Assembly (NCBI RefSeq): GCF_003063575.1
Contig: NZ_NESC01000008.1
Coordinates: forward strand, 1 to 64,000
Origin: Limnohabitans sp. Jir72
GTDB lineage: Bacteria; Pseudomonadota; Gammaproteobacteria; Burkholderiales; Burkholderiaceae_C
DNA: 64,000 bases
Reading direction: 5' to 3'
The notes under the pieces are model-generated. The model had not been told where the DNA came from. It was given only the letters and a program-made list of their open reading frames with translations, and did no database searches. This document shows, piece after piece, positions 16,942 through 25,828 of the stretch. A program made the position numbers and the translations under genes. Each line of letters starts with the position of its first letter. The first letter of the stretch is position 1.

Positions 16942-17678
16942 ACAAGCCTGACATGAACACAAATTTGCTGACCCTCGACGGCGTGCACACGCACATTGGG
17001 GCTTACCACATCCTGCACGGGGTCGACCTGGTCGTGCCGCGTGGCGAGCTGACCATGCTGCTGGGGCGCAACGGCGCCGGCAAGACCACCACGCTGCGCA
17101 CCATCATGGGCCTGTGGCAAGCCTCGCAAGGGCGAATCACCTTTGGCGGTGAAGACATCACGGCACTCAACACGCCCGCCATTGCCCAAAAAAACATCGC
17201 CTATGTGCCGGAAAACATGGGCATCTTCTCGGACCTGACCGTGAAAGAAAACATGCTGCTGGCCGCTCGCAGCGCACAGAATGCATCGCAGATGGACGAG
17301 GCGCGGCTGCAGTGGATTTTTAAACTCTTTCCGGCGGTGGAAAAGTTTTGGAACCACCCGGCGGGCAAATTGTCTGGCGGACAAAAGCAGATGCTGGCCG
17401 TCTCGCGGGCTATTGTGGAGCCACGTGATTTGCTGATCATCGACGAGCCCAGCAAGGGCTTGGCCCCGGCCATCATCCAAAACATGATCGAGGCCTTTCA
17501 GCAGCTCAAGGCCAGCGGCGTGACCATCTTGCTGGTGGAGCAAAACATCCACTTCGCCCAACAACTGGGCGATACCGTGGCCGTGATGGACAACGGCCGC
17601 GTGGTGCACGCGGGCCACATGCAGGCGCTGGCCGAAGACACGGCTTTGCAGCAATCCTTGTTGGGACTGGCTTTATGA
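16938..17678 (+). CDS. ABC transporter ATPase, LivF type
   Basis: Second ATPase of the importer, 246 residues. Walker A GRNGAGKTT is near 42-50, the signature KLSGGQKQMLAVSRA near 142-156 and Walker B LLIIDEPSKGLAP near 163-175. Both ends overlap neighbours by ATGA, so it is translationally coupled to livG- and livH-type genes. An internal ATG 15 bp in (MNTNLL) is an alternative start. Confidence 0.93.
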   Translation: MNKPDMNTNLLTLDGVHTHIGAYHILHGVDLVVPRGELTMLLGRNGAGKTTTLRTIMGLWQASQGRITFGGEDITALNTPAIAQKNIAYVPENMGIFSDLTVKENMLLAARSAQNASQMDEARLQWIFKLFPAVEKFWNHPAGKLSGGQKQMLAVSRAIVEPRDLLIIDEPSKGLAPAIIQNMIEAFQQLKASGVTILLVEQNIHFAQQLGDTVAVMDNGRVVHAGHMQALAEDTALQQSLLGLAL

Positions 17679-18673
17679 GCACCATGAACAAACTCTTCGG
17701 CGATCTGGATGTGCGCCCCTTGCTGCTGGTGCCGGTGCTGGCTTTGCTGGCATTTCCGCTGATCGGCTCAGGTTCGACCTGGCTCACCCTCACCGTGGCG
17801 GGCCTGGCCATGGGCATGATCATCTTCATCATGGCCTCGGGCCTGACGCTGGTGTTTGGCCTGATGGACGTGCTGAATTTTGGCCACGGACTGTTCATTG
17901 CGCTGGGCGCTTTTGTAGCCACCAGCGTGCTGGGCGCCATGGGCGACTGGACCGGCTCGGGCGAGTGGTGGCGCAACATGGTGGCGGTGCTGCCTGCCAT
18001 GTTGATCGCGATGGCCGTGGCCGCCGCGGTGGGCTTGGCGTTTGAGCGTTTCATCGTGCGGCCTGTGTATGGCCAGCACCTCAAGCAGATCCTGATCACC
18101 ATGGGCGGCATGATCATTGGCGAAGAACTCATCAAGGTGATTTGGGGCCCGCTGCAGATTGCCTTGCCTTTGCCCGAAGCCATGCGTGGCTCGGTGCTCT
18201 GGGGGGACGCTGCGATAGAAAAGTACCGCTTGCTGGCCGTGGCTGTGGGCCTGGCCGTCTTCGCCGCGCAAATGTGGGTGCTGGGCCGCACCAAGATCGG
18301 CCTGCTCATTCGCGCGGGTGTGCAAGACCGCGAGATGGTCGAGTCGCTGGGCTACCGCATCCGCCGCCTGTTTGTGGGCGTGTTTGTGGTGGGCAGCGCG
18401 CTGGCCGGGCTGGGCGGTGTCATGTGGGGCCTGTACCAGCAAAACGTGGTGCCGCAGATGGGGGCGCAGGTCAACGTGTTGATCTTCATCGTCATCATCA
18501 TCGGCGGGCTGGGCTCCACGGGTGGTGCGCTGATCGGTGCCTTGCTGGTGGGTCTGATGGCCAACTACACCGGCTTTCTGGCGCCCAAGCTGGCGCTGTT
18601 TTCCAACATCGCGCTGATGGCGGGTGTGTTGTTGTGGCGTCCGCAGGGTGTCTATCCCGTGGCCAACCGTTGA
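17675..18673 (+). CDS. ABC transporter permease, LivH type
   Basis: A 332-residue membrane permease with about eight hydrophobic segments. It is recognised by ASGLTLVFGLMDVLNFGHG near residues 50-68, the typical LivH/UrtB motif, and by the GGLGSTGGALIGALLVG stretch near 275-291. With the LivM-type subunit it forms the inner-membrane channel. Start ATG overlaps the livF-type stop. Confidence 0.93.
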   Translation: MSTMNKLFGDLDVRPLLLVPVLALLAFPLIGSGSTWLTLTVAGLAMGMIIFIMASGLTLVFGLMDVLNFGHGLFIALGAFVATSVLGAMGDWTGSGEWWRNMVAVLPAMLIAMAVAAAVGLAFERFIVRPVYGQHLKQILITMGGMIIGEELIKVIWGPLQIALPLPEAMRGSVLWGDAAIEKYRLLAVAVGLAVFAAQMWVLGRTKIGLLIRAGVQDREMVESLGYRIRRLFVGVFVVGSALAGLGGVMWGLYQQNVVPQMGAQVNVLIFIVIIIGGLGSTGGALIGALLVGLMANYTGFLAPKLALFSNIALMAGVLLWRPQGVYPVANR

Positions 18674-18683
18674 AAGTCAGGAC

Positions 18684-19775
18684 ATGCTCAATCGTTTGAT
18701 TTCCAATGACCAGCCCCGCAGCCGACTGCTGGCCGTCTTGCTGGTCCTCACCTTGCTGGGTTTGGCTTTTGCGCCTTTCCTGTTCCCGGGTGTCAAGGCC
18801 TTGTCGGTTGCGGCCAAGGTGCTGATTTTTGTGGTGCTGGTGGCGGGCTTTGACCTGCTCTTGGGCTACACCGGCATCGTGAGCTTTGCGCACACCATGT
18901 TCTTTGGCATCGGGGCCTATGGCATCGCCATCTCGTCCAACACCTGGGGACCGACCTGGGGCGCATTGGCCGCTGGCTTTGCGCTGTCATTGGCGCTCAC
19001 GCTGGTGCTGTCACTGGCCATTGGTTTGTTTTCGCTGCGCGTGCGGGCGATCTTTTTCGCCATGATCACGTTGGCCGTGGCGGCGGCCTTTCAAACCTTG
19101 GCGTCTCAGCTTTCAGACTTCACTGGTGGTGAAGACGGCCTGAGCTTCAAGCTGCCTGAGCTGCTTTTGCCCAGCACCGAGTTCAGCGAAGAGCCTTTCC
19201 TGGGCGTGTCGCTGGATGGCCGCCTGCTTTGTTACTACCTGTTGTTTTTTTTGGCCGTGGGCATGCTCTTGTCGCTGCTGCGCATCGTCAACTCGCCCTT
19301 TGGCCGCGTGCTGCAAGCCATTCGCGAAAACGAGTTTCGCGCAGAGGCCATTGGCTACCGCGTGGTGGTGTACCGCACGCTGTCGAGCGTGCTGTCTGCG
19401 CTCTACGCCTGTGTGGCCGGTGCCATGCTGGCGCTTTGGTTGCGCTACAACGGGCCGGACACCTCGCTGAGCTTTGAAATCATGATGGACGTGTTGTTGA
19501 TCGTGGTGATTGGCGGCATGGGCACCATCTATGGTGCGGCCATCGGCTCGGTGCTGTTCTTGTTGGCGCAAAGCTATTTGCAAGATTTGCTGCGACTGAC
19601 CAGCGAGGCCACGGCTGCCGTGCCTTTGCTGTCGTCGCTGCTCTCGCCCGACCGTTGGCTGCTGTGGCTGGGACTGCTCTTTGTGCTGTCGGTCTATTAC
19701 TTCCCGACCGGGGTGGTGGGGCGCTTGCGCAGCCGGGCCGCACTGCGGGCATTGGCTTCGACGAAACAGGCTTGA
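18684..19775 (+). CDS. ABC transporter permease, LivM type
   Basis: ATG at 18684, 10 bp after the previous stop, gives 363 residues. Multiple hydrophobic helices and the motif LLLGYTGIVSFAHTMFFGIGAYG near 55-77 identify LivM. The EAA-like loop FGRVLQAIRENEFRAEAIGY is near 208-227. It is the second half of the channel. The alpha/beta hydrolase follows 7 bp later, so the two are very probably co-transcribed. Confidence 0.92.
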   Translation: MLNRLISNDQPRSRLLAVLLVLTLLGLAFAPFLFPGVKALSVAAKVLIFVVLVAGFDLLLGYTGIVSFAHTMFFGIGAYGIAISSNTWGPTWGALAAGFALSLALTLVLSLAIGLFSLRVRAIFFAMITLAVAAAFQTLASQLSDFTGGEDGLSFKLPELLLPSTEFSEEPFLGVSLDGRLLCYYLLFFLAVGMLLSLLRIVNSPFGRVLQAIRENEFRAEAIGYRVVVYRTLSSVLSALYACVAGAMLALWLRYNGPDTSLSFEIMMDVLLIVVIGGMGTIYGAAIGSVLFLLAQSYLQDLLRLTSEATAAVPLLSSLLSPDRWLLWLGLLFVLSVYYFPTGVVGRLRSRAALRALASTKQA

Positions 19776-19782
19776 GGTGGAT

Positions 19783-20649
19783 ATGACTTTCACATCGAAC
19801 TACATCACCTGCGCTGGGCTTGAAATCCACTACACAGACTGGGGCAAGGCCGAAAAAGGCACGGTCATCGCCTGGCACGGCCTGGCCCGCACAGGCCGCG
19901 ACATGGACGAGCTGGCCGCGCACTTGAGCGCTCGGGGCTGGCGCGTGATCTGCCCCGACACGGTGGGCCGTGGTCTGTCGCAGTGGAGCAGCGCCCCTGA
20001 GCAGGAGTATTGCCTGGCCTTTTATGCCCGCATCGCCCGCGAACTGATGGACGGTCTGCAACTGCGCGCCGTGCACTGGGTGGGCACGTCCATGGGCGGT
20101 GCGATCGGCACGCTGTGCGCGGCGGGTCTGGTTGAGCCGACTTTGAAGCACCGCATCCTGAGCCTCACGCTCAACGACAACGCCCCTGAACTGGCGCAAG
20201 CGGCCATCGACCGCATCAAGGCCTATGCGGGCACGCCCCCGGCTTTTGCCACCGTGACCGAACTCGAAGCGTTTTTGCGCCAGGTCTACAAACCCTATGG
20301 TTGGCTGAGCGACGCGCAATGGCGACGCCTGGCCGAAACGTCCACCCGCCGCTTGCCCGACGGCCGCGTCACGCCGCACTACGACCCGGCCATGGTGGCC
20401 CAGTTCACGGCGCACCCCAACGACTATTTGATCTGGCCGCACTACGATGCTTTGAAATTGCCCGTCTTGCTGTTGCGCGGGGCGGAATCCGATCTGGTGT
20501 TGCCCGAAACCGTCAACGAGATGCGCCGCCGTGGACCGGGTGCCCTGGGCTTGCTCAAAATCATTGAAGTGCCCGGATGCGGTCATGCGCCCGCCCTGAA
20601 TGTGTTGCAGCAGTTGGAATGGGTGACCGAGTTCATTGGCGCTCTTTGA
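19783..20649 (+). CDS. Alpha/beta-fold hydrolase
   Basis: ATG at 19783, with AGGTGG just upstream, gives 288 residues with no signal peptide. The nucleophile elbow GTSMGG puts Ser103 in place; WHGLARTGRDMDEL near 31-44 is the oxyanion turn; GAESDLV supplies a likely acid and GCGHAPAL the His. It should cleave an ester, amide or lactone in the cytoplasm. It lies 7 bp behind an importer's last permease gene, so it may process the imported compound. The substrate is unknown. Confidence 0.88.
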   Translation: MTFTSNYITCAGLEIHYTDWGKAEKGTVIAWHGLARTGRDMDELAAHLSARGWRVICPDTVGRGLSQWSSAPEQEYCLAFYARIARELMDGLQLRAVHWVGTSMGGAIGTLCAAGLVEPTLKHRILSLTLNDNAPELAQAAIDRIKAYAGTPPAFATVTELEAFLRQVYKPYGWLSDAQWRRLAETSTRRLPDGRVTPHYDPAMVAQFTAHPNDYLIWPHYDALKLPVLLLRGAESDLVLPETVNEMRRRGPGALGLLKIIEVPGCGHAPALNVLQQLEWVTEFIGAL

Positions 20650-20722
20650 ACATGGGTTTTCACGCTGTCTGAGCTGCGGTTTTGCAGAGAAAATGGCTCA
20701 AACCATCAGTGGAACTTGACCC

Positions 20723-21739
20723 ATGAATATTCTGAAATTTGCGCCTGTTTTGGTCTTGTTGACCACAGGTGCACAAGCCCAAAACCGCGAAGTGAACATC
20801 ATCTGCTCGGCCCAGGCGGCTTGGTGCAGCATGATCGCCGTCACGTTCGAGAAAAGCCAGGGCATCAAGGTCAACATGACGGCCAAAGGCTCGGGCGAAG
20901 CGATTGCCCAGTTGGCCGCTGAAAAAGCCAACCCCAAGACCGACATCTGGTTTGGTGGCACGGGCGATCCGCACTTGCAAGCGGCCGAACAAAATCTGAG
21001 TCTCGAATACAAATCGCCCACGCTGCCCAAGCTGCACGACTGGGCTCAAAAGCAAGCCGCGCAGTCGGGCTATAAAACAGTGGGCATTTATTCCGGCCCG
21101 CTGGGCTTTGGCTACAACACCGAGCTGCTGGCGAAGAAAAAACTGCCCGTGCCCAAGACTTGGGGGGACTTGCTCAAGCCCGAATACAAAGGCGAGATCC
21201 AGTCGGCCAACCCGGCGTCGAGTGGCACGGCTTACACCATGATCGCCACCTTGGTGCAGCTGATGGGTGAAGACAAAGCCTTTGAGTACCTCAAGGGTTT
21301 GCACAAAAACATTGGCACCTACACCCGCTCGGGCACCGGCCCCATCAAGGCTGTGGCGCGGGGCGAGACGGCAGTGTCCATCAGCTTTGTGCACGACGGC
21401 CCCGGAGAAAAAGCCCAGGGCTTTCCCATTGAAACCATCACCCCGGCCGACGGCACGGGAGCCGAGATAGGCTCCATGTCCATCGTGCGCGGCAGCCGTA
21501 ACTTAGAGGCAGCCAAGAAGTTTTACGAGTGGGCCTTGACCCCGGCGGCACAAGAACTGGCTGCGGCCACCTTGCAGTTTCAGCTGCCTTCGCACAAAGA
21601 GGCCAAGGTGGACCCGCGTGTGCCGGACTTCCGCAAGATCAAGATGATCAACTACGACTACGCCAAATACGGGCAGACGGCCGAGCGCAAACGCCTGATC
21701 CAGCGCTGGGAAAAAGACGTCAATTCGCTGCCCCGTTGA
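20723..21739 (+). CDS. Iron(III)-type ABC transporter substrate-binding protein (AfuA/FbpA family)
   Basis: Signal peptide ending TGAQAQ near residue 20, then a type II periplasmic-binding fold, 338 residues. Visible family blocks are KGSGEAIAQLAAEKANPKTDIWFGG, given in part here, GPLGFGYNTELL and WGDLLKPEYKGEI. A pair of cysteines flanks SAQAAW near 27-34, unusual for FbpA. The family binds Fe3+, or in some branches phosphonates, thiamine or polyamines, so the ligand is uncertain. The permease gene starts 13 bp downstream. Confidence 0.87.
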   Translation: MNILKFAPVLVLLTTGAQAQNREVNIICSAQAAWCSMIAVTFEKSQGIKVNMTAKGSGEAIAQLAAEKANPKTDIWFGGTGDPHLQAAEQNLSLEYKSPTLPKLHDWAQKQAAQSGYKTVGIYSGPLGFGYNTELLAKKKLPVPKTWGDLLKPEYKGEIQSANPASSGTAYTMIATLVQLMGEDKAFEYLKGLHKNIGTYTRSGTGPIKAVARGETAVSISFVHDGPGEKAQGFPIETITPADGTGAEIGSMSIVRGSRNLEAAKKFYEWALTPAAQELAAATLQFQLPSHKEAKVDPRVPDFRKIKMINYDYAKYGQTAERKRLIQRWEKDVNSLPR

Positions 21740-21752
21740 GTGAAAGCCTGAG

Positions 21753-23954
21753 ATGAATCCTGCGTTGCGTTTGCAGCGGGCTTTGCAAGGGTGGGTCGTG
21801 TTCGGCCTGCTCGGCTTTGCGCTGCTGCCTTGGTATTTCCTGCAACAAATGTCTTTGGCCGAGGCACTGCCCGGCATCTGGGCGGGCGCTGAAACGGCCA
21901 GCGCCGCCGCGCAAGCGCTGCAGCATGGCCGCCCCTGGTTGTGGTCGGGTCTGGCGGGCTTGTTGGTGTGCGGTGCGGCCGTGGCGCGGCCTTGGCCTGC
22001 CCGCGCACAAGGCCGTCTGCTGCTGGTCGGCAGCTTGATCGGCCTGTTGGGCCTGCTGGCCAGTGGCTTTGCCATTGGGGCTACAGGCTGGGCCTTTGCA
22101 TCGCTGGAATCCGTTTGGGGCGCCTTGCCCACCGGCCAATACGGCATGGGCTGGGGCGCTGCCGTGGTCCTGCTCAGTTTGTTGGTGCTTTTTGGTGCTG
22201 CGCTGGCGCGTTTGGGCGGTTTTCGGGGCGATGTGTTTGTGGCCGTGGCGGTGGTCGGCTGCACGGCGCTGCTGGCGCTGTTTGTGGTCTACCCGGTGCT
22301 GCGCTCCTTGGTGGCCGCTTGGGTGGACGATGCGGGCGCTTATGCCTGGGTGCACCTGCTGGACCGCGTGGCCACCGAACGCGTGTGGGGCCTGGGCTGC
22401 GTGCAGGGCGAGGGGCGCTGTGGCGTGGCCTGGAACACCTTGTGGCTGGCCTTCATCACCGCCACCGGCACCACCGTCATGGGCACTTTGCTGGCCTTGT
22501 GGGCTGAACGGGGCGGCACGCGATTGTCCAAACCGCTCAATATTTTGGCCATGCTGCCCATCATCACGCCGCCCTTTGTGGTGGGGCTGGGCTTGATTCT
22601 GTTGTTTGGTCGTGCCGGCCTGTTCAACCAAGGCTTGGAGTGGGCCTTCGGGATCGAGCCCGGGCGCTGGTTTTATGGCGTGTTTGGCATCTGGCTGGCG
22701 CAGATGTTCGCCTTCACGCCCATCGCCTTCATGATCATGCGCGGCGTGGTGCAGGGCGTGAGCCCGAGCATGGAGGAGGCCGCACAAACCCTGCGCGCCA
22801 GCCGCATGCAAACCTTCTGGACGGTGACGCTGCCCCTGCTCAAGCCCGGTCTGGCCAATGCGTTTTTGGTGGGCTTCATCGAGAGCATGGCCGACTTTGG
22901 CAACCCGATCATTTTGGGTGGGCAGTACGCGGTGCTGTCCACCGAAATCTTCTTTGCCATCGTGGGCGCAGCACTGGACCCGGGCATGGCCGCAGCTTTG
23001 GCTCTGGTGCTCACGGCCTTTGCGCTGGCGGTGTTTTTGGTGCAGCGCCAGGTGCTCTCGGGCAGCAGCTTTACCACCGTCTCTGGCAAGGGCGATGCGG
23101 GCGTGGCCATGGCCTTGCCGCCTGCGGTGCTGCGCGTGTGCCGCAGCGTGGCGGGGCCGTGGCTCTTGTTCACCGTGGTGGTGTACCTGTTTGCCTTTGC
23201 AGGCGGCTTTGTGCAGACCTGGGGGCGTGACTTCACCTTCACACTGGCGCACTTCAAAACCGCGTTCGATGTGCAGATGGGCGAGTTTGGCTGGGTGTTT
23301 GCCGGCACGGCCTGGAAGTCACTCTTCACCACGCTCAGCCTCTCGGCCATGGCCGCACCCATTTGCGCGGGCGTGGGCTTGCTCATGGCCTGGCTGCTGG
23401 CCCGCACCGAGTTTCGGGGTAAGGCAGCGTTCGAGTTTTCTGCACTGCTGACCTTCGCCATTCCGGGCACGGTGCTGGGCGTGAGCTACATCTTGGCCTT
23501 CAATGTGCCGCCGGTAGAGCTGACCGGCACTGGCTTGGTCATCGTGTTGTGTTTCGTGTTCCGCAACTTGCCGGTGGGCGTGCGGGCGGGCACGGCGGCC
23601 TTCAAGCAGCTGGACCGGTCTCTCGACGAAGCCTCTCAAATGCTGCGGGCCAGCACGCTGACCACGCTGCGCCGGGTGGTGTTGCCGCTGCTCAAGCCCG
23701 CGCTGGTGGCGGCGTTGGTGTACAGCTTTGTGCGCTCCATGACGACGGTGTCGGCGGTGATCTTTCTGGTCACGGCGCAATACGAGCTGGCCACCACCTA
23801 CATCATTGGCCGCGTGGGCAATGGCGACTATGGCGTGGCGCTGGCGTATTGCACGGTGCTCATGGTGCTCATGTCGGCCATCACCTGGGGCATTCAAAAG
23901 CTGGTGGGCCAGCGGCAGTTGGGGCGGCGGGCCACTGTGGTCACACCGGCTTGA
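21753..23954 (+). CDS. Iron(III)-type ABC transporter permease, two-domain FbpB-like
   Basis: At 733 residues it is longer than typical FbpB (about 500-560). The extra length is an N-terminal block of several hydrophobic segments (about 1-165), then two binding-protein-dependent permease domains. Each domain has an EAA loop: MEEAAQTLRASRMQTFWTV near 342-360 and LDEASQMLRASTLTTLRRV near 625-643. It would form the inner-membrane channel alone. The ATPase gene follows 17 bp downstream. Confidence 0.9.
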   Translation: MNPALRLQRALQGWVVFGLLGFALLPWYFLQQMSLAEALPGIWAGAETASAAAQALQHGRPWLWSGLAGLLVCGAAVARPWPARAQGRLLLVGSLIGLLGLLASGFAIGATGWAFASLESVWGALPTGQYGMGWGAAVVLLSLLVLFGAALARLGGFRGDVFVAVAVVGCTALLALFVVYPVLRSLVAAWVDDAGAYAWVHLLDRVATERVWGLGCVQGEGRCGVAWNTLWLAFITATGTTVMGTLLALWAERGGTRLSKPLNILAMLPIITPPFVVGLGLILLFGRAGLFNQGLEWAFGIEPGRWFYGVFGIWLAQMFAFTPIAFMIMRGVVQGVSPSMEEAAQTLRASRMQTFWTVTLPLLKPGLANAFLVGFIESMADFGNPIILGGQYAVLSTEIFFAIVGAALDPGMAAALALVLTAFALAVFLVQRQVLSGSSFTTVSGKGDAGVAMALPPAVLRVCRSVAGPWLLFTVVVYLFAFAGGFVQTWGRDFTFTLAHFKTAFDVQMGEFGWVFAGTAWKSLFTTLSLSAMAAPICAGVGLLMAWLLARTEFRGKAAFEFSALLTFAIPGTVLGVSYILAFNVPPVELTGTGLVIVLCFVFRNLPVGVRAGTAAFKQLDRSLDEASQMLRASTLTTLRRVVLPLLKPALVAALVYSFVRSMTTVSAVIFLVTAQYELATTYIIGRVGNGDYGVALAYCTVLMVLMSAITWGIQKLVGQRQLGRRATVVTPA

Positions 23955-23971
23955 GACAAGGATTCAACAGT

Positions 23972-25027
23972 ATGGGTATTCAATTCAAACAAGTCACCAA
24001 ACGCTATGGCGGGGCAGATTCGCCGTTGGTGGTCAAGGGCATCGACTTTGCTGTGCCCAAGGGCAGCCTGACCACCATCCTCGGGCCGTCGGGCTGCGGC
24101 AAAACCACCACCTTGCGCATGATCGCGGGGCTGGAAGCCCCCACGGGCGGGCAGATTTTGATCGACGGCGTGGACGTGACGCACCTGGGCCCGTCCGAGC
24201 GCAATGTGAGCATGGTGTTCCAAAGCTATGCGCTGTTCCCTCACATGAACGTGATCGGCAACGTGCGCTACGGGCTGGACGTGAGCGGTGTGCACAAAGC
24301 CGAAGCCTTGGAGCGTGCCCACAAAAGCCTGGCTCTGGTGGGGCTGGCGGGCTACGAAGAGCGCCTGCCCAGCGAACTGTCGGGCGGTCAGCAGCAGCGT
24401 GTGGCGCTGGCTCGTGCGCTGGTGCTGGAGCCCTCGGTCTTGCTGTTTGACGAACCATTGTCCAACCTGGACGCCCGCCTGCGCCGGTCCATGCGCGACG
24501 AAATCCGCCACCTGCAGCAGCGCCTGGGCCTGACGGTGGCCTATGTCACGCACGACCAAAGCGAAGCCCTGGCCGTGAGCGACCAGATCATCGTCATGGA
24601 GGCCGGGCGCATCGCCCAAGCGGGCACGCCGCAAGACCTGTACGAACGGCCCGCATCGGCTTTTGTGGCCGGGTTCATGGGCGAGGCGGTGTTGTTTGAC
24701 GGCCAATCGCTCAGCGATGGCATGGTGCAGCTGGGGCCACTGCGGCTGGTGCCGCGCCACCTGGTCGCCCCCGGTGCGGTGCGTGCAGCGGTGCGCCCCG
24801 AGGCTTGGTTGGTGGGGCGTGAGCTGGCGGGGGGCGAACAGCCTCAGCAGGTTTTGCGTGGATTGCTCAAGCAGTGTGCCTATTTGGGCAGCTTCATGGA
24901 GCTGACATTCGAGACCGAACTGGGTCCGGTGTTTGTGGTGTCCCCCGAGGTGGGCCGCGACTGGCGCATCGGCCAATTGCTGGCCCTGAGCCTGCCCGGC
25001 CGCAGCATCGCAGCGGTTGCGGTGTGA
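23972..25027 (+). CDS. Iron(III)-type ABC transporter ATPase, FbpC-like
   Basis: From ATG 23972, 351 residues. Walker A GPSGCGKTT is at 38-46, then FQSYALFPHM (Q-loop), LSGGQQQRVALARAL near 137-151, and LLFDEPLSNLDA (Walker B and D-loop). A C-terminal TOBE-like domain of about 110 residues follows, as in importer ATPases of the FbpC/PotA/CysA group. It completes the SBP-permease-ATPase operon with the two genes upstream. Confidence 0.92.
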   Translation: MGIQFKQVTKRYGGADSPLVVKGIDFAVPKGSLTTILGPSGCGKTTTLRMIAGLEAPTGGQILIDGVDVTHLGPSERNVSMVFQSYALFPHMNVIGNVRYGLDVSGVHKAEALERAHKSLALVGLAGYEERLPSELSGGQQQRVALARALVLEPSVLLFDEPLSNLDARLRRSMRDEIRHLQQRLGLTVAYVTHDQSEALAVSDQIIVMEAGRIAQAGTPQDLYERPASAFVAGFMGEAVLFDGQSLSDGMVQLGPLRLVPRHLVAPGAVRAAVRPEAWLVGRELAGGEQPQQVLRGLLKQCAYLGSFMELTFETELGPVFVVSPEVGRDWRIGQLLALSLPGRSIAAVAV

Positions 25028-25059
25028 ATGTCCCAGAGATGCCGCGCCCGAAATGACTT

Positions 25060-25085
25060 GTAGGAGCCCACTCCTGCGGGCGATG
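25060..25085. repeat. Possible single REP-like element
   Basis: GTAGGAGCCCACTCCTGCGG resembles the GTAGGAGCGGG REP units common in proteobacteria. It folds as GGAG/CTCC with a flanking GCCC/GGGC. It lies in the 132-bp gap after the ABC operon. Only one copy was noticed in the window, of a different family from the pair at 16050. Confidence 0.45.
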
Positions 25086-25159
25086 TTTGCTGTTCAACAC
25101 GCCACAATGATTTGAAGTTGGGGTCCAACCCGACATGACACAGAAAAGAAAGACATGCC

Positions 25160-25789
25160 ATGAGCCAAGACGTGGTGTTTGATTTGGGCGGTGTGGTGTT
25201 CCGCTGGCAGCCGCTGATGCTGCTGCAAGAGCTGTTTCCCACGCAAGTGCGCAGCGAGGCCGAGGCCCGCCAATGGGCCAGCCAGATTTTTGAAACCTTT
25301 CACCCCGAGGCCGACTGGGCGCTGTTTGACCTGGGCCGCATCGAGCCCGAGCCGCTGGCCCAACGCATCGCCGCCCGCACCGGTTTGGCCGAGGCCGATT
25401 TGCGGCACTTGATTGCCCACATCCCCGCGCACCTGCAGCCCATCCCGGGCACGGTGGATTTGATCCATGCGCTCAAGGCGCATGGCCACCGTTTGTATTT
25501 CTTGTCCAACATGCCTGCGGGCTATGCCGACCACTTGGTGCGCGTCAACGATTTTTTTGCGCAGTTTGAAGATGGCATTTTTTCAGCCCATGTGCAGCAG
25601 ATCAAACCGCTGCCCGACATCTTTGCCACCGCTCAGGCGCGTTGGCCCCTGCGTGGTCAGCCAGTGTTCATTGATGACGTGCAACACAATATTGATGCCG
25701 CCGAGCGGCACGGCTGGCAGGGCATCCGCTTTGAGACGCCGGAGCAGGTGAGGGGGGACTTGGTGGGGCGGGGGTGGTTGGCGGTTTGA
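25160..25789 (+). CDS. HAD-superfamily phosphatase (YihX-like)
   Basis: A 209-residue HAD hydrolase. Motif I is VVFDLGGVVFRW near 5-16, in the DxGxV form seen in YihX-type sugar-phosphate phosphatases; motif II is FLSNMPA near 115-121 and motif IV IDDVQHNIDAA near 173-183. A helical cap (about 20-90) is present. A role in dephosphorylating a hexose phosphate or another small metabolite is likely; the exact substrate cannot be given. Confidence 0.85.
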   Translation: MSQDVVFDLGGVVFRWQPLMLLQELFPTQVRSEAEARQWASQIFETFHPEADWALFDLGRIEPEPLAQRIAARTGLAEADLRHLIAHIPAHLQPIPGTVDLIHALKAHGHRLYFLSNMPAGYADHLVRVNDFFAQFEDGIFSAHVQQIKPLPDIFATAQARWPLRGQPVFIDDVQHNIDAAERHGWQGIRFETPEQVRGDLVGRGWLAV

Positions 25790-25828
25790 CCTCTGAAAGG
25801 CCGATTGTCAGTTTCGACCTGCGTCAGA

